A stretch of DNA of 64,000 nucleotides, taken from the NCBI RefSeq assembly GCF_013214175.1, contig NZ_JABSPA010000003.1:186001-250000 (forward strand), read 5' to 3'. Of this stretch, positions 1-9,120 are shown in pieces. The translations under genes were made by a program, and so were the position numbers. The notes beneath the pieces are model-generated. The model was not told the DNA's origin. It did not search any database and saw nothing but the letters and a program-made list of their open reading frames with translations. The DNA is from Colwellia sp. (GTDB lineage Bacteria; Pseudomonadota; Gammaproteobacteria; Enterobacterales; Alteromonadaceae). Every line of letters starts with the position of its first letter. Positions within the stretch are counted from its first letter, which is position 1.

Positions 1-1962
1 ACAGCCATTATCAATGCGAGGTTTTTCACAACCAACACTTTGTTGGAAGAAACACTGTCTGCTGGTCATTAATAAAATTGGGTGGTAAACGCTGTAGAGC
101 ATTTTAAAGTTCTCAGGACGAGCAATAGTCTTCATCTGTTGACGGTTAATTTCATTGGAAATAAAGGCGCCGCTACAATTAAAGCTTTCTTTCATCGCTA
201 ATAGTGCATAAGAATTGGTGGTATTTAAGAAAGGTCCTGCAATCCATTCAATGCCTAATTCAAACGCTCTATTGGCAATACCGGTATTATTGGTGACAAT
301 TAACTTAGGTTTTACTTGTTCTAAAATATTAACCGCTACATCATAATCTTTACCAATTAATACCGATGGGAACCAAGGGATAAGACCTGGGTTCGCTTGG
401 AAAAAGCCAACGTATTTAGTGCAGCCACGTTTATAAGCATCAGGCAGTTTAAAGTAAATATCAGCATCAGTTACATCGCTAAGGTTGATGTCGCTCTCGT
501 CAGATATTAATAGTGATAATTTAGCGTTCTCATCTTTTTTCGCATGTCGTACTAGCTTTGGTAGCTCTACTTCAGTTATTACTGGAGTACCGTCATTGAG
601 TAAGGCTGCTATCTTATTCTTAAGGGCAGTAAGCTCTTTAAAAGGAATGGTGACACCTTGTGGTATAGCGTCTGTATTTAATTCGTTTAAGTTAAACTCT
701 GCGTTGTTAAAGCTTTTAAAACGTTTTTCAATAGCGCTATGGTCAATGCAATTCTTTTCACTGGCGATAAGTGACCGTTCAGAGTGCATAACATGCGTTT
801 TCTCTGGCGTAACTTGCTCTGCAAAGCCAGTACTTGCCGCTTCATTAATTTGGATGGAAACGGTTAAAGGTTTGCCTATTTCACCTGAGAATACTAGTGA
901 AAGAGTACGTTTTTCAATACTAATGTGTTTTATTTTATCAAATACATCCGCGTGTATTTTTTCTTTTTCATCACTTAGTTTCTGTTCAACGTCTTGTATT
1001 TGCACCACAGAGATAGCGTTACTTTTATCTATAGCGTAATATTTGGAATTATCACGGGGGTTTTCAATAAACATCGATTGGTTTAAATCACCACGTAAAA
1101 ACGCATTAGAGAAGTCACGATTAAATACTTTATAAAGTCGCTCGCCGTCTTCAAGTAATTCACCTGTCGCAACAAAACCATCTATTTGTTTACGGAAACT
1201 ATCAATAACGGTATGTACATAGCTTGCGCCCTTGATACGACCTTCCACTTTAAATGAATGAACACCCGCTTCTATCAGTGCCGGTAAATCAAAAAAGGCT
1301 GAGTTGTCTTTAATATTTAATGGGAATTTATTACCTGATTCGGTAGGTTTATATTCTTCACGACAAGCTTGGCTACAACGGCCTCGATTACCTGAATTCC
1401 CAACACTGGCAGAGGTTGAATAACATAAACCAGAAAAAGCGACACATAATGAGCCATGGACAAATACTTCAGTAAGCACGTTTTCTTTCTGTGATACTTT
1501 AGTAATCGCGGTGATTTCTTTTAAGTTTAATTCACGCGATAAATTAACACGCGAGGCGCCCAGCTTTTTCAAAAATGGGATTTGACCAATGTTATGGGTA
1601 GTTAACTGGGTTGATGCGTGAATATCTAGGGTAGGGAAGTGCTTTTTAAGGATATAAAGCATGCCTAAATCTTGCACAATTACGCCATCTAATGTGGTGT
1701 TTGCCAATTTACTTAATAACTTAGCGAGGGTTTTAAATTCTCGCTCGAGAATAATTATATTAAGCGTTAAGAATATCTGGCAGTCATACTGGTGTGCGAG
1801 CCTAATAATACGGACGAGTTCATCAAAAGAAATATTAGCTGCGCGGTTTCTGGCATTAAAAGTATCTAAACCACAGTACACCGCATCTGCGCCAGCAATA
1901 ATTGCCGCTTTTATCGCATCTATATCACCACCGGGGGCTAATAATTCTATTTTAGGACTCAT
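1..1962 (-). CDS. U32 peptidase-family protein, RlhA-like, partial (3' end outside window)
   Basis: The frame opens at ATG 1962 and runs off the left edge without a stop, giving 654 residues. The N-terminus (MSPKIELLAPGGDIDAIKAA, then GADAVYCGLDTFNARN) is the TIM-barrel start of the U32 family. The family signature is intact (EVFVHGSLCVAFSGLCYS), followed by NRGRCSQACR, and a second Cys group lies near the break (RQCFFQQSVGC). U32 members such as E. coli RlhA and TrhP hydroxylate rRNA or tRNA bases with prephenate-dependent chemistry and probably an Fe-S cluster; true peptidase activity is doubtful for most. Length and the Cys groups on both sides of a long middle domain resemble RlhA (23S rRNA C2501 hydroxylation), but I cannot assign orthology. 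It is divergent from the GST gene. Confidence 0.85.
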   Translation of the reverse strand, partial: MSPKIELLAPGGDIDAIKAAIIAGADAVYCGLDTFNARNRAANISFDELVRIIRLAHQYDCQIFLTLNIIILEREFKTLAKLLSKLANTTLDGVIVQDLGMLYILKKHFPTLDIHASTQLTTHNIGQIPFLKKLGASRVNLSRELNLKEITAITKVSQKENVLTEVFVHGSLCVAFSGLCYSTSASVGNSGNRGRCSQACREEYKPTESGNKFPLNIKDNSAFFDLPALIEAGVHSFKVEGRIKGASYVHTVIDSFRKQIDGFVATGELLEDGERLYKVFNRDFSNAFLRGDLNQSMFIENPRDNSKYYAIDKSNAISVVQIQDVEQKLSDEKEKIHADVFDKIKHISIEKRTLSLVFSGEIGKPLTVSIQINEAASTGFAEQVTPEKTHVMHSERSLIASEKNCIDHSAIEKRFKSFNNAEFNLNELNTDAIPQGVTIPFKELTALKNKIAALLNDGTPVITEVELPKLVRHAKKDENAKLSLLISDESDINLSDVTDADIYFKLPDAYKRGCTKYVGFFQANPGLIPWFPSVLIGKDYDVAVNILEQVKPKLIVTNNTGIANRAFELGIEWIAGPFLNTTNSYALLAMKESFNCSGAFISNEINRQQMKTIARPENFKMLYSVYHPILLMTSRQCFFQQSVGCEKPRIDNGC

Positions 1963-2109
1963 TTACTACAACTTTAGCCATTTACACGGCGGTTAAATTT
2001 CAAAGGGGGGATTTTACTCGTATAATGGGCCAATGAATACTGTTTAAGCCGCTTATTTATTATGATAATGAAGACTATTAATAATATCAGCATGGGGAAA
2101 TAGCTATCA

Positions 2110-2823
2110 ATGAAGGTAAGTTTTAATAAAAATGTTAATGACACGAGTACCTTACCTATCCTTTACTCGTTAAGAAATTGTCCATATGCCATGCGCGCCA
2201 GGTTAGCTATTTTTAAAGCGAAGCAGACGGTATTATTACGAGATTTAGTATTAAGTAATAAGCCTGGAGAAATGATAGCGGTATCGCCGAAAGCTACAGT
2301 ACCAGTATTAGTATTGACAAATGGCACAGTTATAGAAGAAAGTTTAGAGGTTATGTTATGGGCTTTGCAGCAAACAGATCCAGCTGATTTATTACAAAGA
2401 CACAATGGTGATCAGAAACCTTGTCAGGAAGAGGGCGCATTAGCTGAAATGCTATTACTCATTAATGAATTTGATACCGGCTTTAAAACTTGCTTAGAAG
2501 CCTATAAATGCGCGAAACGCTATCAAGAAGATGATATTGTTCAGTGCCGCGAAGCTTGTCAGCAATATATAAATCAATTAGAGCAGCGTCTAACTAAGCA
2601 TTCTTGTTTAATTTCAGATAAAGAAAGTTTAGCTGATATTGCTTTAATGCCTTTTATTCGACAATTTGCTCGAATAGAGCGTCAGTGGTATTTGCAATCA
2701 CCTTACCCAAGGGTAAGGCAATGGCTAAATAATTATTTGCAGAGCCCGGTCTTTACCAAAGTTATGGCAAAACATCCGTTGTGGGTAGATAACCAGCAAG
2801 ATGTTCTCTTTGGCGGTAACTAA
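2110..2823 (+). CDS. Glutathione S-transferase family protein
   Basis: A 237-residue soluble protein. The N-terminal thioredoxin-fold domain has the glutaredoxin-like motif NCPYAMRAR with Cys24-Pro25 at the expected active-site position, then the cis-Pro segment ATVPVLVL and the glutathione gamma-Glu contact region IEESLEVMLWAL. The remainder is an all-helical GST C-terminal domain containing SLADIALMPFIRQFAR, the usual capping-box segment. The Cys-Pro-Tyr active site is of the beta/omega or Grx2-like type, so thiol transfer is more likely than classical conjugation. The substrate is unknown. It stands alone, divergent from the U32 gene and convergent with the NUDIX gene. Confidence 0.85.
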   Translation: MKVSFNKNVNDTSTLPILYSLRNCPYAMRARLAIFKAKQTVLLRDLVLSNKPGEMIAVSPKATVPVLVLTNGTVIEESLEVMLWALQQTDPADLLQRHNGDQKPCQEEGALAEMLLLINEFDTGFKTCLEAYKCAKRYQEDDIVQCREACQQYINQLEQRLTKHSCLISDKESLADIALMPFIRQFARIERQWYLQSPYPRVRQWLNNYLQSPVFTKVMAKHPLWVDNQQDVLFGGN

Positions 2824-2867
2824 GCCGGCAATTAATCTGATAGTTAATCCGGTAACTAAGCAGGTAC

Positions 2868-3416
2868 TTAAGCAGGTAATGATTGCTTTAATAATTCACT
2901 GACAATAAGCTTTAATAAAAAGGTTTCACGTTCTATCGAGAGACCTTTCTTATCACTTTTAGCAATAGTTTCTTCATTGTGAGCTATGGCCTGATGGATA
3001 TTCATCCATACGGGGTGCATACCATTATTCAGCTCATGGTCTTCAAGTTCAGGCTCAAGTAATTCATCATCAATGGTGCAGGTATAGCAATAAGACTGCA
3101 TATGCACAATATCAAAGTTATCTTTATGCCATGGCCTGAACTCCTCATAGAGGCCAAAATCGACAATATTTTTGACATTATGTGCGCCAGTTTCTTCTTT
3201 AAGCTCACGAACTAGACCGTCGATATTACTTTCGCCTTTATCTATGCCACCACCGGGTAAGCTATAGTCGTGATATCGCTTAGTATAAAGTAGCAATATA
3301 TTGTCACCATTAAGCACTATGGCTCTGGTGGCTTTACGAATAAAGTGTTGCTTATCAGAGGAGCTAAGAGCAATAGGGGTAACATCTGGATGAATAGTTG
3401 ATTTAAGTAAGCGCAT
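2868..3416 (-). CDS. NUDIX hydrolase
   Basis: A 182-residue protein with a complete Nudix box at residues 56-78 (G-x5-E-x7-RELKEETGA), the Mg2+-binding helix that hydrolyses nucleoside diphosphate-linked substrates. The preceding segment RAIVLNGDNILLLYTKRYHDYSLPGGG is the standard beta-sheet entry of the fold. The substrate cannot be read from the sequence; similar stand-alone NUDIX proteins clean up oxidised nucleotides or dinucleotides. Its stop lies close to the stop of the convergent GST gene, and its start is divergent from the pseudouridine synthase across about 230 bp in which I saw no clear site. Confidence 0.85.
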   Translation of the reverse strand: MRLLKSTIHPDVTPIALSSSDKQHFIRKATRAIVLNGDNILLLYTKRYHDYSLPGGGIDKGESNIDGLVRELKEETGAHNVKNIVDFGLYEEFRPWHKDNFDIVHMQSYCYTCTIDDELLEPELEDHELNNGMHPVWMNIHQAIAHNEETIAKSDKKGLSIERETFLLKLIVSELLKQSLPA

Positions 3417-3648
3417 AATATGAGGAGTTATAAAATTTATACTGCTTTAAATGGGGGATATTTTAAATTAATCAATGTAAAGCAAGGAATGACCATGAAT
3501 TTTTATCCATTGTTCTCAAGGTGACAAACGATTAAAATAGCTTTTATATATTTTGATTCGCTTGACTAATGTTGAATTGAAATCAGTCTTACTGGTAAGT
3601 CCATTTTTTTGTGTCATACCTTTATTGTAATTGTTTTGAGCGTTATCT

Positions 3649-5343
3649 ATGCAAATAATTGATCCTTGTTTTACTCGTTTTAAGTCTTCTATTGATTCTT
3701 ATAATTTACCCGAACGTTTCACTTTCCCATTTTACTATCAGCCTCACCCTTTGTGTTTATTAGCGGCAGAAGAGCTGGAAGTCAGCCTAGATCAGAAAAA
3801 ATCATTGCAGCATGATTTTAGCCAAAGTGGCAAAATGTTTGGCGTACTTTTAGTTGAAAATTCTCAAGGGGAACTAGGCTACCTTTCAGGATTTTCAGGT
3901 AAATTGGCGGATAATAATGATTTAACTCATTTTGTGCCACCGGTAGATGATTCAATCAATACCGAGTGTTTTAAAATAGAGCAAAAGGTAATAAATGACC
4001 TTAACGCTCAACTTACTTTGTTAGAAGCTAATCCAGATATTGCCGTAAAGCAAAAGGCTCTAGCAGATATAACATCTGCAGCGAATGACGATTTTAGTCA
4101 ATTACAAAGTAAGAATTCGGTACAAAAAAAAGCAAGAAAATCACAACGTAACTTAGCTGCGACGTCACTATCAGATGCCGAATTTACTCTGCTAAAAGAT
4201 AAATTGGCAAAAGAAAGTGTTGCGGATAAAAATGAATTGAAATATTTGAAACTTTCTTGGCAAGAAAAGCTTATAAAAGCTCAACAAGGGGTAGATACTT
4301 TACTTGATGTAATTGCTTCGATTAAAGAGCAAAGATCCTTATTATCAAACTCATTACAGCAGAAACTGTTTGAGCAATATCGTTTTCTAAACATTAAGCA
4401 AGATGTGAAGAATTTAACAGATTTATTCATTGATACGGCTTTTCATCACAAATATGGTGTGCCGCCAGCAGGAGCAGGTGATTGTGCCGCTCCTAAATTA
4501 CTACAATACGCTTTTAAAATGTCCATGAAACCTATTGCCTTAGCTGAGTTTTGGTGGGGTAAATCTCCTAAATCTGAAGTAAGGCAGCATAAAAACTTCT
4601 ACACCGCCTGTATTGGCAAGTGCCAGCCCATTTTAACGCATATGCTCAGCGGTATGCTTATTGATGATAATCCACTGTTGAAGAGCTTATCAGAAGAAAA
4701 AAACGTAGAAATTATCTATCAAGATGATGTGATGGCGGTGATTGATAAACCCAGTGAACTTTTGTCGGTTCCAGGTAAAAGTATTAGTGACTGTGTTCAT
4801 AGCCGAATGAAGTTACTCTTCCCTAAAGCAAGCGGGCCACTTATTGTGCACCGTCTTGACATGTCGACCTCTGGTTTGATGGTCATTGCGCTAACTAAGC
4901 AAGCTCATAAGAATTTACAACAGCAGTTTATCAAACGCACTGTAGAAAAGAGATATGTTGCTTTATTATCTGCTTGCCCAAAGCAGTTAGTAGACAATGA
5001 AGAAGGGGTAATTAGTTTACCTCTAGCGGGTGATTTTGATGATAGGCCAAGACAAATGGTTTGTTTTGATACGGGTAAAGAAGCACAAACAAGGTGGCAG
5101 CGTATTGCTTTTGAACAGCAAGGTGAGCAAAGGTTAACTAGGATTCATCTATACCCTAAAACAGGTCGAACACATCAACTTCGAGTGCATTGTGCTCATC
5201 ACCTAGGCTTTAATACGCCAATTGTCGGTGATGATTTATATGGCTCTAAAGCGAATCGATTACACTTACATGCCGAAATGTTAAAAATTAAGCATCCAAC
5301 AACAAATGAAGTTATGCAGTTCACTGTCGCTGCCAAGTTTTAA
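3649..5343 (+). CDS. RluA-family pseudouridine synthase with long N-terminal extension
   Basis: A 564-residue protein. The C-terminal 220 residues form an RluA-type pseudouridine synthase domain: YQDDVMAVIDKPSELLSVPG, the catalytic motif HRLDMSTSGLMV with nucleophile Asp404, KRYVALL and the RTHQLRVHCAHHLG motif that closes the active site. Such enzymes isomerise uridine to pseudouridine in rRNA or tRNA. The roughly 340-residue N-terminal part is about as long as a whole ordinary RluA enzyme (around 220-330 residues). It contains a Lys/Glu-rich, probably coiled-coil region (about residues 105-250) and a Cys-bearing stretch (GAGDCAAPKLLQYAF, then ACIGKCQPIL). Long forms of this kind occur in other marine gammaproteobacteria. 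The RNA target is unknown. It ends against a converging regulator gene across an inverted repeat. Confidence 0.88.
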   Translation: MQIIDPCFTRFKSSIDSYNLPERFTFPFYYQPHPLCLLAAEELEVSLDQKKSLQHDFSQSGKMFGVLLVENSQGELGYLSGFSGKLADNNDLTHFVPPVDDSINTECFKIEQKVINDLNAQLTLLEANPDIAVKQKALADITSAANDDFSQLQSKNSVQKKARKSQRNLAATSLSDAEFTLLKDKLAKESVADKNELKYLKLSWQEKLIKAQQGVDTLLDVIASIKEQRSLLSNSLQQKLFEQYRFLNIKQDVKNLTDLFIDTAFHHKYGVPPAGAGDCAAPKLLQYAFKMSMKPIALAEFWWGKSPKSEVRQHKNFYTACIGKCQPILTHMLSGMLIDDNPLLKSLSEEKNVEIIYQDDVMAVIDKPSELLSVPGKSISDCVHSRMKLLFPKASGPLIVHRLDMSTSGLMVIALTKQAHKNLQQQFIKRTVEKRYVALLSACPKQLVDNEEGVISLPLAGDFDDRPRQMVCFDTGKEAQTRWQRIAFEQQGEQRLTRIHLYPKTGRTHQLRVHCAHHLGFNTPIVGDDLYGSKANRLHLHAEMLKIKHPTTNEVMQFTVAAKF

Positions 5344-5377
5344 ATAGTAGCCGTTAACAAGTTAATAACTAGCAAAC

Positions 5378-5421
5378 AGTCGCGTTAAAGTAATATCTCT
5401 ACAGGTTATATTAACGCGACT
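5378..5421. terminator. Inverted repeat between convergent genes, possible terminator
   Basis: The arms AGTCGCGTTAA and TTAACGCGACT are perfect 11-mers around a 22-base centre that can pair further. The position between the stops of the pseudouridine synthase and the Cro/CI regulator fits transcription termination, but no clear T-run follows on either strand, so it may instead stabilise 3' ends. Confidence 0.5.
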
Positions 5422-5444
5422 CCTATGTTTTATCTAATACCGCC

Positions 5445-5648
5445 TTAAACTGTTTCAACTTCGTCTTGAAAAATATCTTCTATGGCTAAGTTAAACAGCC
5501 TTGCCGCTTTAAATGCTAAGGGTAAACTAGGAGCAAACTTACCTTTTTCAATAGCATTAATAGTTTGTCTCGATACTTCCAAGGCACTAGCAAGTTGAGC
5601 TTGTGTCCAGTCACGCTCTGCACGTAACACCTTTAAGCGATTTTTCAT
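5445..5648 (-). CDS. Small Cro/CI (XRE) family transcriptional regulator
   Basis: A 67-residue protein that is essentially one helix-turn-helix domain. WTQAQLASALEVSRQTINAIEKGKFAPSLPLAFKAARLF is the HTH_3 core, with the recognition helix around SRQTINAIEKG. The C-terminal tail IEDIFQDEVE is typical of the YozG/YgzD-type mini-regulators found beside a small membrane protein. Its ATG overlaps the stop of the upstream membrane-protein gene by 4 bp (ATGA), so the two are translationally coupled. The inverted repeat around the shared promoter is a good candidate for its own binding site. The target beyond its own operon is unknown. Confidence 0.9.
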   Translation of the reverse strand: MKNRLKVLRAERDWTQAQLASALEVSRQTINAIEKGKFAPSLPLAFKAARLFNLAIEDIFQDEVETV

Positions 5649-6067
5649 TGATACTTCCTGTAGCCAGAAAATACAGCAATTAGGTAGGTAATGCCCATCA
5701 AGATAACCACATGGGGTATTTCTGGTTGGTAAGTGATCAACTTGATGTCTTCTAATAACTCATAACTTAGGCCGACAACTAAGCCCACGCCTAACGCTAA
5801 CGCCATGGCTTCAAGCAGAATCTTTTGTTGCATCTCATCTAGATCCCGTAAATAGGTTCTATTGGCTATTAACATTCGAAAGCCAACGGCTAGATTAATT
5901 AACATGGCAGTAATTGTTAAAGCTGTGTTGAAGTCCCAAATAAACTTTGGAGCGAACGCAGCTATTGCCATGGTGATCACCCAAGCAAAAGTCCAATTTC
6001 TTAAAGTAATGGTATTGGCATTATTTTTTGATTGGTAACTGTTATTTTCACATTCTTGTTTTGACAT
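5645..6067 (-). CDS. Small four-helix membrane protein co-transcribed with XRE regulator
   Basis: A 140-residue protein with four predicted membrane segments (about residues 25-43, 48-66, 87-105 and 118-135) and a charged loop RTYLRDLDEMQQKILLEA between the second and third. I recognise no enzymatic motif. Pairs of a small multi-pass membrane protein and a YozG-like XRE regulator are common in bacteria. The membrane partner may modulate or sense something for the regulator, but the function is not established. The gene is first in the operon, 34 bp downstream of the inner operator arm, and overlaps the regulator start by 4 bp. Confidence 0.8.
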   Translation of the reverse strand: MSKQECENNSYQSKNNANTITLRNWTFAWVITMAIAAFAPKFIWDFNTALTITAMLINLAVGFRMLIANRTYLRDLDEMQQKILLEAMALALGVGLVVGLSYELLEDIKLITYQPEIPHVVILMGITYLIAVFSGYRKYQ

Positions 6068-6100
6068 AAGTAAACTCTCTTTATTTATATATGAAGGTAT

Positions 6101-6162
6101 ATGTAAAGTTTATTTGACTTTATTCTAGCTGTAATGGAATTTAAGTCAAGCTTACTTTACAT
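6101..6162 (-). promoter_or_regulatory. Sigma-70-type promoter flanked by a 20-bp inverted repeat (probable XRE operator)
   Basis: Read on the minus strand, TTGACT (6144-6149) and TAGAAT (6122-6127) are separated by 16 bases and make a good -35/-10 pair for the membrane-protein/XRE unit. The two 20-base arms 6101-6120 and 6143-6162 are inverted copies with 16 of 20 matches (ATGTAAAG...TTGACTT). One arm covers the -35 region and the other the likely start of transcription. This is the geometry of an autorepressor operator; the identity of the binding protein is inferred. Confidence 0.65.
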
Positions 6163-6311
6163 AAAGATTGGTTAACTAGTCTTTATGTCTAAATATATGA
6201 GGGATAAAAGAGCATATTATTGATGCAGTGGAAAAGCAGCCATGTGACGCTATAATTTTTAGTTAGACCTTTACTTAATATGTAAGTCTTTAACCAAAGG
6301 GATTTAACAAG

Positions 6312-6689
6312 ATGAAAATATTAGTTGTTGATGACATGCCATCAATGCGCCAAGTTATGCTGCATATGCTAACTAGTTTAGGCCATAGCGACCCAGATGA
6401 AGCCAGCTGTGGCTTGCATGCGCTGAAAATGTTGCGCTTAAATGATTATGATTTGTTAATTACCGACTTACATATGCCTAATTTAGATGGCGAACAGTTG
6501 CTAAGTAAAATAAGAGAAGATAAAAAACTCCATAACTTGCCTGTGTTAATGGTGTCTTGTGAAGATGATAAGGCCAAAATAATGGCACTTATTGCCGGTG
6601 AGGTAACGGGGTTTATGGTAAAGCCTTTTAACTGTAATACCTTGAAAAAACAATTACATTGGATAAGTTCTAATAGGCATATTGCATAA
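6312..6689 (+). CDS. Stand-alone CheY-like response regulator receiver
   Basis: A 125-residue single receiver domain. It has the acidic pair Asp7/Asp8 (VVDDMPSMRQ), phosphoacceptor Asp52 (LLITDLHMPNLDG), the Thr/Ser switch position as Ser82 (LMVSCEDD) and Lys104 in VKPF, so it should be phosphorylatable. No output domain follows. It is transcribed towards the end of the chemosensory operon, 50 bp from the stop of the receiver-EAL gene. It may be an extra target of that operon's CheA or a free-standing regulator; the sequence does not decide. AAGGG upstream at 6297-6301 with a 10-base spacing supports the ATG. Confidence 0.9.
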   Translation: MKILVVDDMPSMRQVMLHMLTSLGHSDPDEASCGLHALKMLRLNDYDLLITDLHMPNLDGEQLLSKIREDKKLHNLPVLMVSCEDDKAKIMALIAGEVTGFMVKPFNCNTLKKQLHWISSNRHIA

Positions 6690-6739
6690 TAGCTATGATA
6701 TTTATGGGATTATAATGTTATCAGTTCAAGGTGATAGTT

Positions 6740-7978
6740 CTAATGATTACTCTCCTGAGCTTGTTTTTCATGTAAATCTTGGCGTATTTTAGCTAAGTCA
6801 ACTTGTAGCCAATGAATTAACTTTTCAGGGGGCATAGGTTTAGCAAAGTAATATCCTTGTATTAAGTCTACATTCAATTGAAAAAGTAACTTAAAGTCAT
6901 CAAAATTTTCAACCCCTTCGGCTACTGTTGTTAAACCTAAATCTTTAGCAAGATTGACTGTGCTTTTTAATATGGCTAATTGCTGCGGCCTAGTGGCAAC
7001 ATTATCGACTAAAATACGATCTAGTTTTAACTCGGTGGCGGGTACTCGAGATAACTGCTGAGCATTTGCAAAGCCAGTACCGTAGTCATCAATTGCCAGT
7101 TTAAAACCTTTTAATCTTAACTTCGCTAGCGTTTCTATCGCAGTTGATATTTCGCCACAAATAGCATTTTCAGTTACCTCTAGGACAATTTCCTTTGGTT
7201 CAATATTATGGAGTGCAACTTGACTGGATATTTTTTCAGCAAGGTCATTATCTGCTAGAGATAGTGGTGATAGATTGAAAGCGAGATGAAAGTTGATGCC
7301 ATGATCTCGCCACTGTACTTTTTGCTTAAGCGCGATATCAAATAAATAATGAGTTAACTCAGAAATAATACCAAATTCCTCCGCGGCAGTAATAAACTCT
7401 ACCGGAGATACGAAACCTAGTTTGGGATGATTCCAACGAGCTAAGGCCTCTACACCTTTGAGTAATAGGCCTTTGCAGGTCAATTTTGGTTGATAAAACA
7501 AGGTGATTTGTTGCTCTTTTATACCACTTATTAAGTCATCAATTACTAACCTATTATATATCTTATGAGTTTCATTACTATTGGTATGAGTTTTTAGTCT
7601 ATTCAAGCTATTAACTAGGTCATTAATTTGCATAGGCTTTTTAAATGTACCTAGGACAATTAATCCGTCAGATTCAGCCATGGTGCCAATACTCGAAATT
7701 AAAGACGGATCTTTTGAGCTTAAAATTATTACCGATGGTGCCAATTTATTTTTAGCAATTTTTCGTGATAATTCAACACCATCCATTATTGGCATTTCTA
7801 AGTCGATGAAAACGAGATCAAACTTCTCCTCTGATAATTTATCAATGGCATCCACGCCATTGATGGCACCAACAACGTTATCAACACCTTGCTCTAGACA
7901 CATATTCATTACATGGTTTCGTTGTACATTACTGTCATCAACCACTAATACATTTAATTTATTCATAGAGTCACTCAT
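6740..7978 (-). CDS. Response regulator with EAL c-di-GMP phosphodiesterase domain
   Basis: A 412-residue protein: receiver (residues 8-125; Asp14/15, phosphoacceptor Asp59, Lys114) followed by an EAL domain (145-395). The residues needed for catalysis are all present: GVEALARW (Glu177), FNLSP, EVTEN, IDDYGTGFA, LKLDR, AEGVE and QGYYFAKP. It is therefore expected to be an active enzyme cutting c-di-GMP to pGpG, switched by phosphorylation. It follows cheB by 35 bp and is the last gene of the che operon, so CheA is the obvious phosphodonor and the pathway would feed into c-di-GMP level as well as CheY. A second in-frame ATG at 7966 preceded by GAGTGA is an alternative start. Confidence 0.93.
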   Translation of the reverse strand: MSDSMNKLNVLVVDDSNVQRNHVMNMCLEQGVDNVVGAINGVDAIDKLSEEKFDLVFIDLEMPIMDGVELSRKIAKNKLAPSVIILSSKDPSLISSIGTMAESDGLIVLGTFKKPMQINDLVNSLNRLKTHTNSNETHKIYNRLVIDDLISGIKEQQITLFYQPKLTCKGLLLKGVEALARWNHPKLGFVSPVEFITAAEEFGIISELTHYLFDIALKQKVQWRDHGINFHLAFNLSPLSLADNDLAEKISSQVALHNIEPKEIVLEVTENAICGEISTAIETLAKLRLKGFKLAIDDYGTGFANAQQLSRVPATELKLDRILVDNVATRPQQLAILKSTVNLAKDLGLTTVAEGVENFDDFKLLFQLNVDLIQGYYFAKPMPPEKLIHWLQVDLAKIRQDLHEKQAQESNH

Positions 7979-8013
7979 AAGTTTTATTTTACTCGCAAGC
8001 TTAATTTTGATAG

Positions 8014-9120
8014 TTAATGCTTAATTAGCTCCGCTATTTCACTTAAATCAACAATCATTTGCGCAGCACCCAGTTTTATTGCTTCTTTGGGCATACCAAA
8101 CACTACACTCGAGCTCTCATTTTGAGCCATAGTCTTACTGCCGACATTTTTCATTGTTAGTAAGCCTTGAGCGCCATCATTTCCCATCCCTGTCAGAATA
8201 ATGCCAGTAGCGTTCTGTTTAGCACTGTTTGCTAGTGACTTAAACAACACATCAACCGAAGGGCAGTGTCTGTTTACGGCAGGACCTTCTGAAACTATGG
8301 CAATATATTGCGCTCCTGAGCGTTTTACTTGTAAGTGTTTACCACCGGGAGCAATAAGAGCTCTACCAGGAATAATTCTATCACCAGAGCAGGCTTCTAA
8401 AACTTCTAACTCACATAAAGAGTTTAGTCTATCAGCAAAGGCTTTGGTAAATTTCTCGGGCATATGCTGAACTACTACTATGCCAGGGCATGTTGCTGGC
8501 AGAGCGGTAAGTATCTTTTCAAGGGCTATAGTTCCGCCAGTAGATGAGCCAATAGCGATAACTCTGTCTGTGGTGTGAGTCATGGATACTAAGTCAGTTT
8601 CTGCAGCTGAAGTTGAGCTGCTCAGAACCGACTCAATAATAGATTTAGTTTCTATATTGTTAATTTCAGGTGAAGAGAGTTGAGTATTAGTAATGATCCG
8701 ACTAACAAGTGGTTTTTGCAATCTTGCCTTTGCAGCGGCGCGGACAACAGATTTTATTTGAGCTGCGGCTTCTTCCAAAAAATTCTTTAAGCCCATTTGG
8801 GGCTTGGTAATAATATCAACCGCTCCCGCAGCCAATGCATTTAAAGATAGTTCAGCGCCTTTTTCAGCGAGAGATGAGCAAATAACGACAGGGGTTGGAC
8901 GCTCAGCCATAATTTTTTTTAAAAACGATATACCATCCATACGCGGCATTTCTATATCGAGCACTATGACTTCAGGCCATTGCTTTTGCATTTTACTGTA
9001 AGCGAATATTGGGTCATTGGCCACAGCATAAACCTCAATATCGGTTGAGTCGTTGAGTATTTGTGAGATAACTTGCCTGACCACAGCTGAGTCATCAACT
9101 ATCATTACTTTAATGGTCAC
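8014..9120 (-). CDS. cheB: CheB protein-glutamate methylesterase/deamidase
   Basis: A 368-residue chemoreceptor methylesterase. The receiver domain has Asp9/10, phosphoacceptor Asp55 and Lys106. After a 70-residue linker comes the alpha/beta esterase domain with catalytic triad Ser193 (GSSTGGT), His219 (VVQHMPEKF) and Asp315 (GMGNDGA). The spacing between these three (26 and 122 residues) equals that of the Salmonella enzyme (164/190/286). It removes methyl groups from MCPs and deamidates glutamines when phosphorylated by CheA, giving adaptation. The start overlaps the cheD stop by 11 bp. Confidence 0.97.
   Translation of the reverse strand: MTIKVMIVDDSAVVRQVISQILNDSTDIEVYAVANDPIFAYSKMQKQWPEVIVLDIEMPRMDGISFLKKIMAERPTPVVICSSLAEKGAELSLNALAAGAVDIITKPQMGLKNFLEEAAAQIKSVVRAAAKARLQKPLVSRIITNTQLSSPEINNIETKSIIESVLSSSTSAAETDLVSMTHTTDRVIAIGSSTGGTIALEKILTALPATCPGIVVVQHMPEKFTKAFADRLNSLCELEVLEACSGDRIIPGRALIAPGGKHLQVKRSGAQYIAIVSEGPAVNRHCPSVDVLFKSLANSAKQNATGIILTGMGNDGAQGLLTMKNVGSKTMAQNESSSVVFGMPKEAIKLGAAQMIVDLSEIAELIKH

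Noticed and set aside
485-1996. Plus-strand reading frames of 184 and 111 codons
   Set aside because: They lie antisense inside the U32 gene, whose minus-strand frame has all family motifs and no stops.
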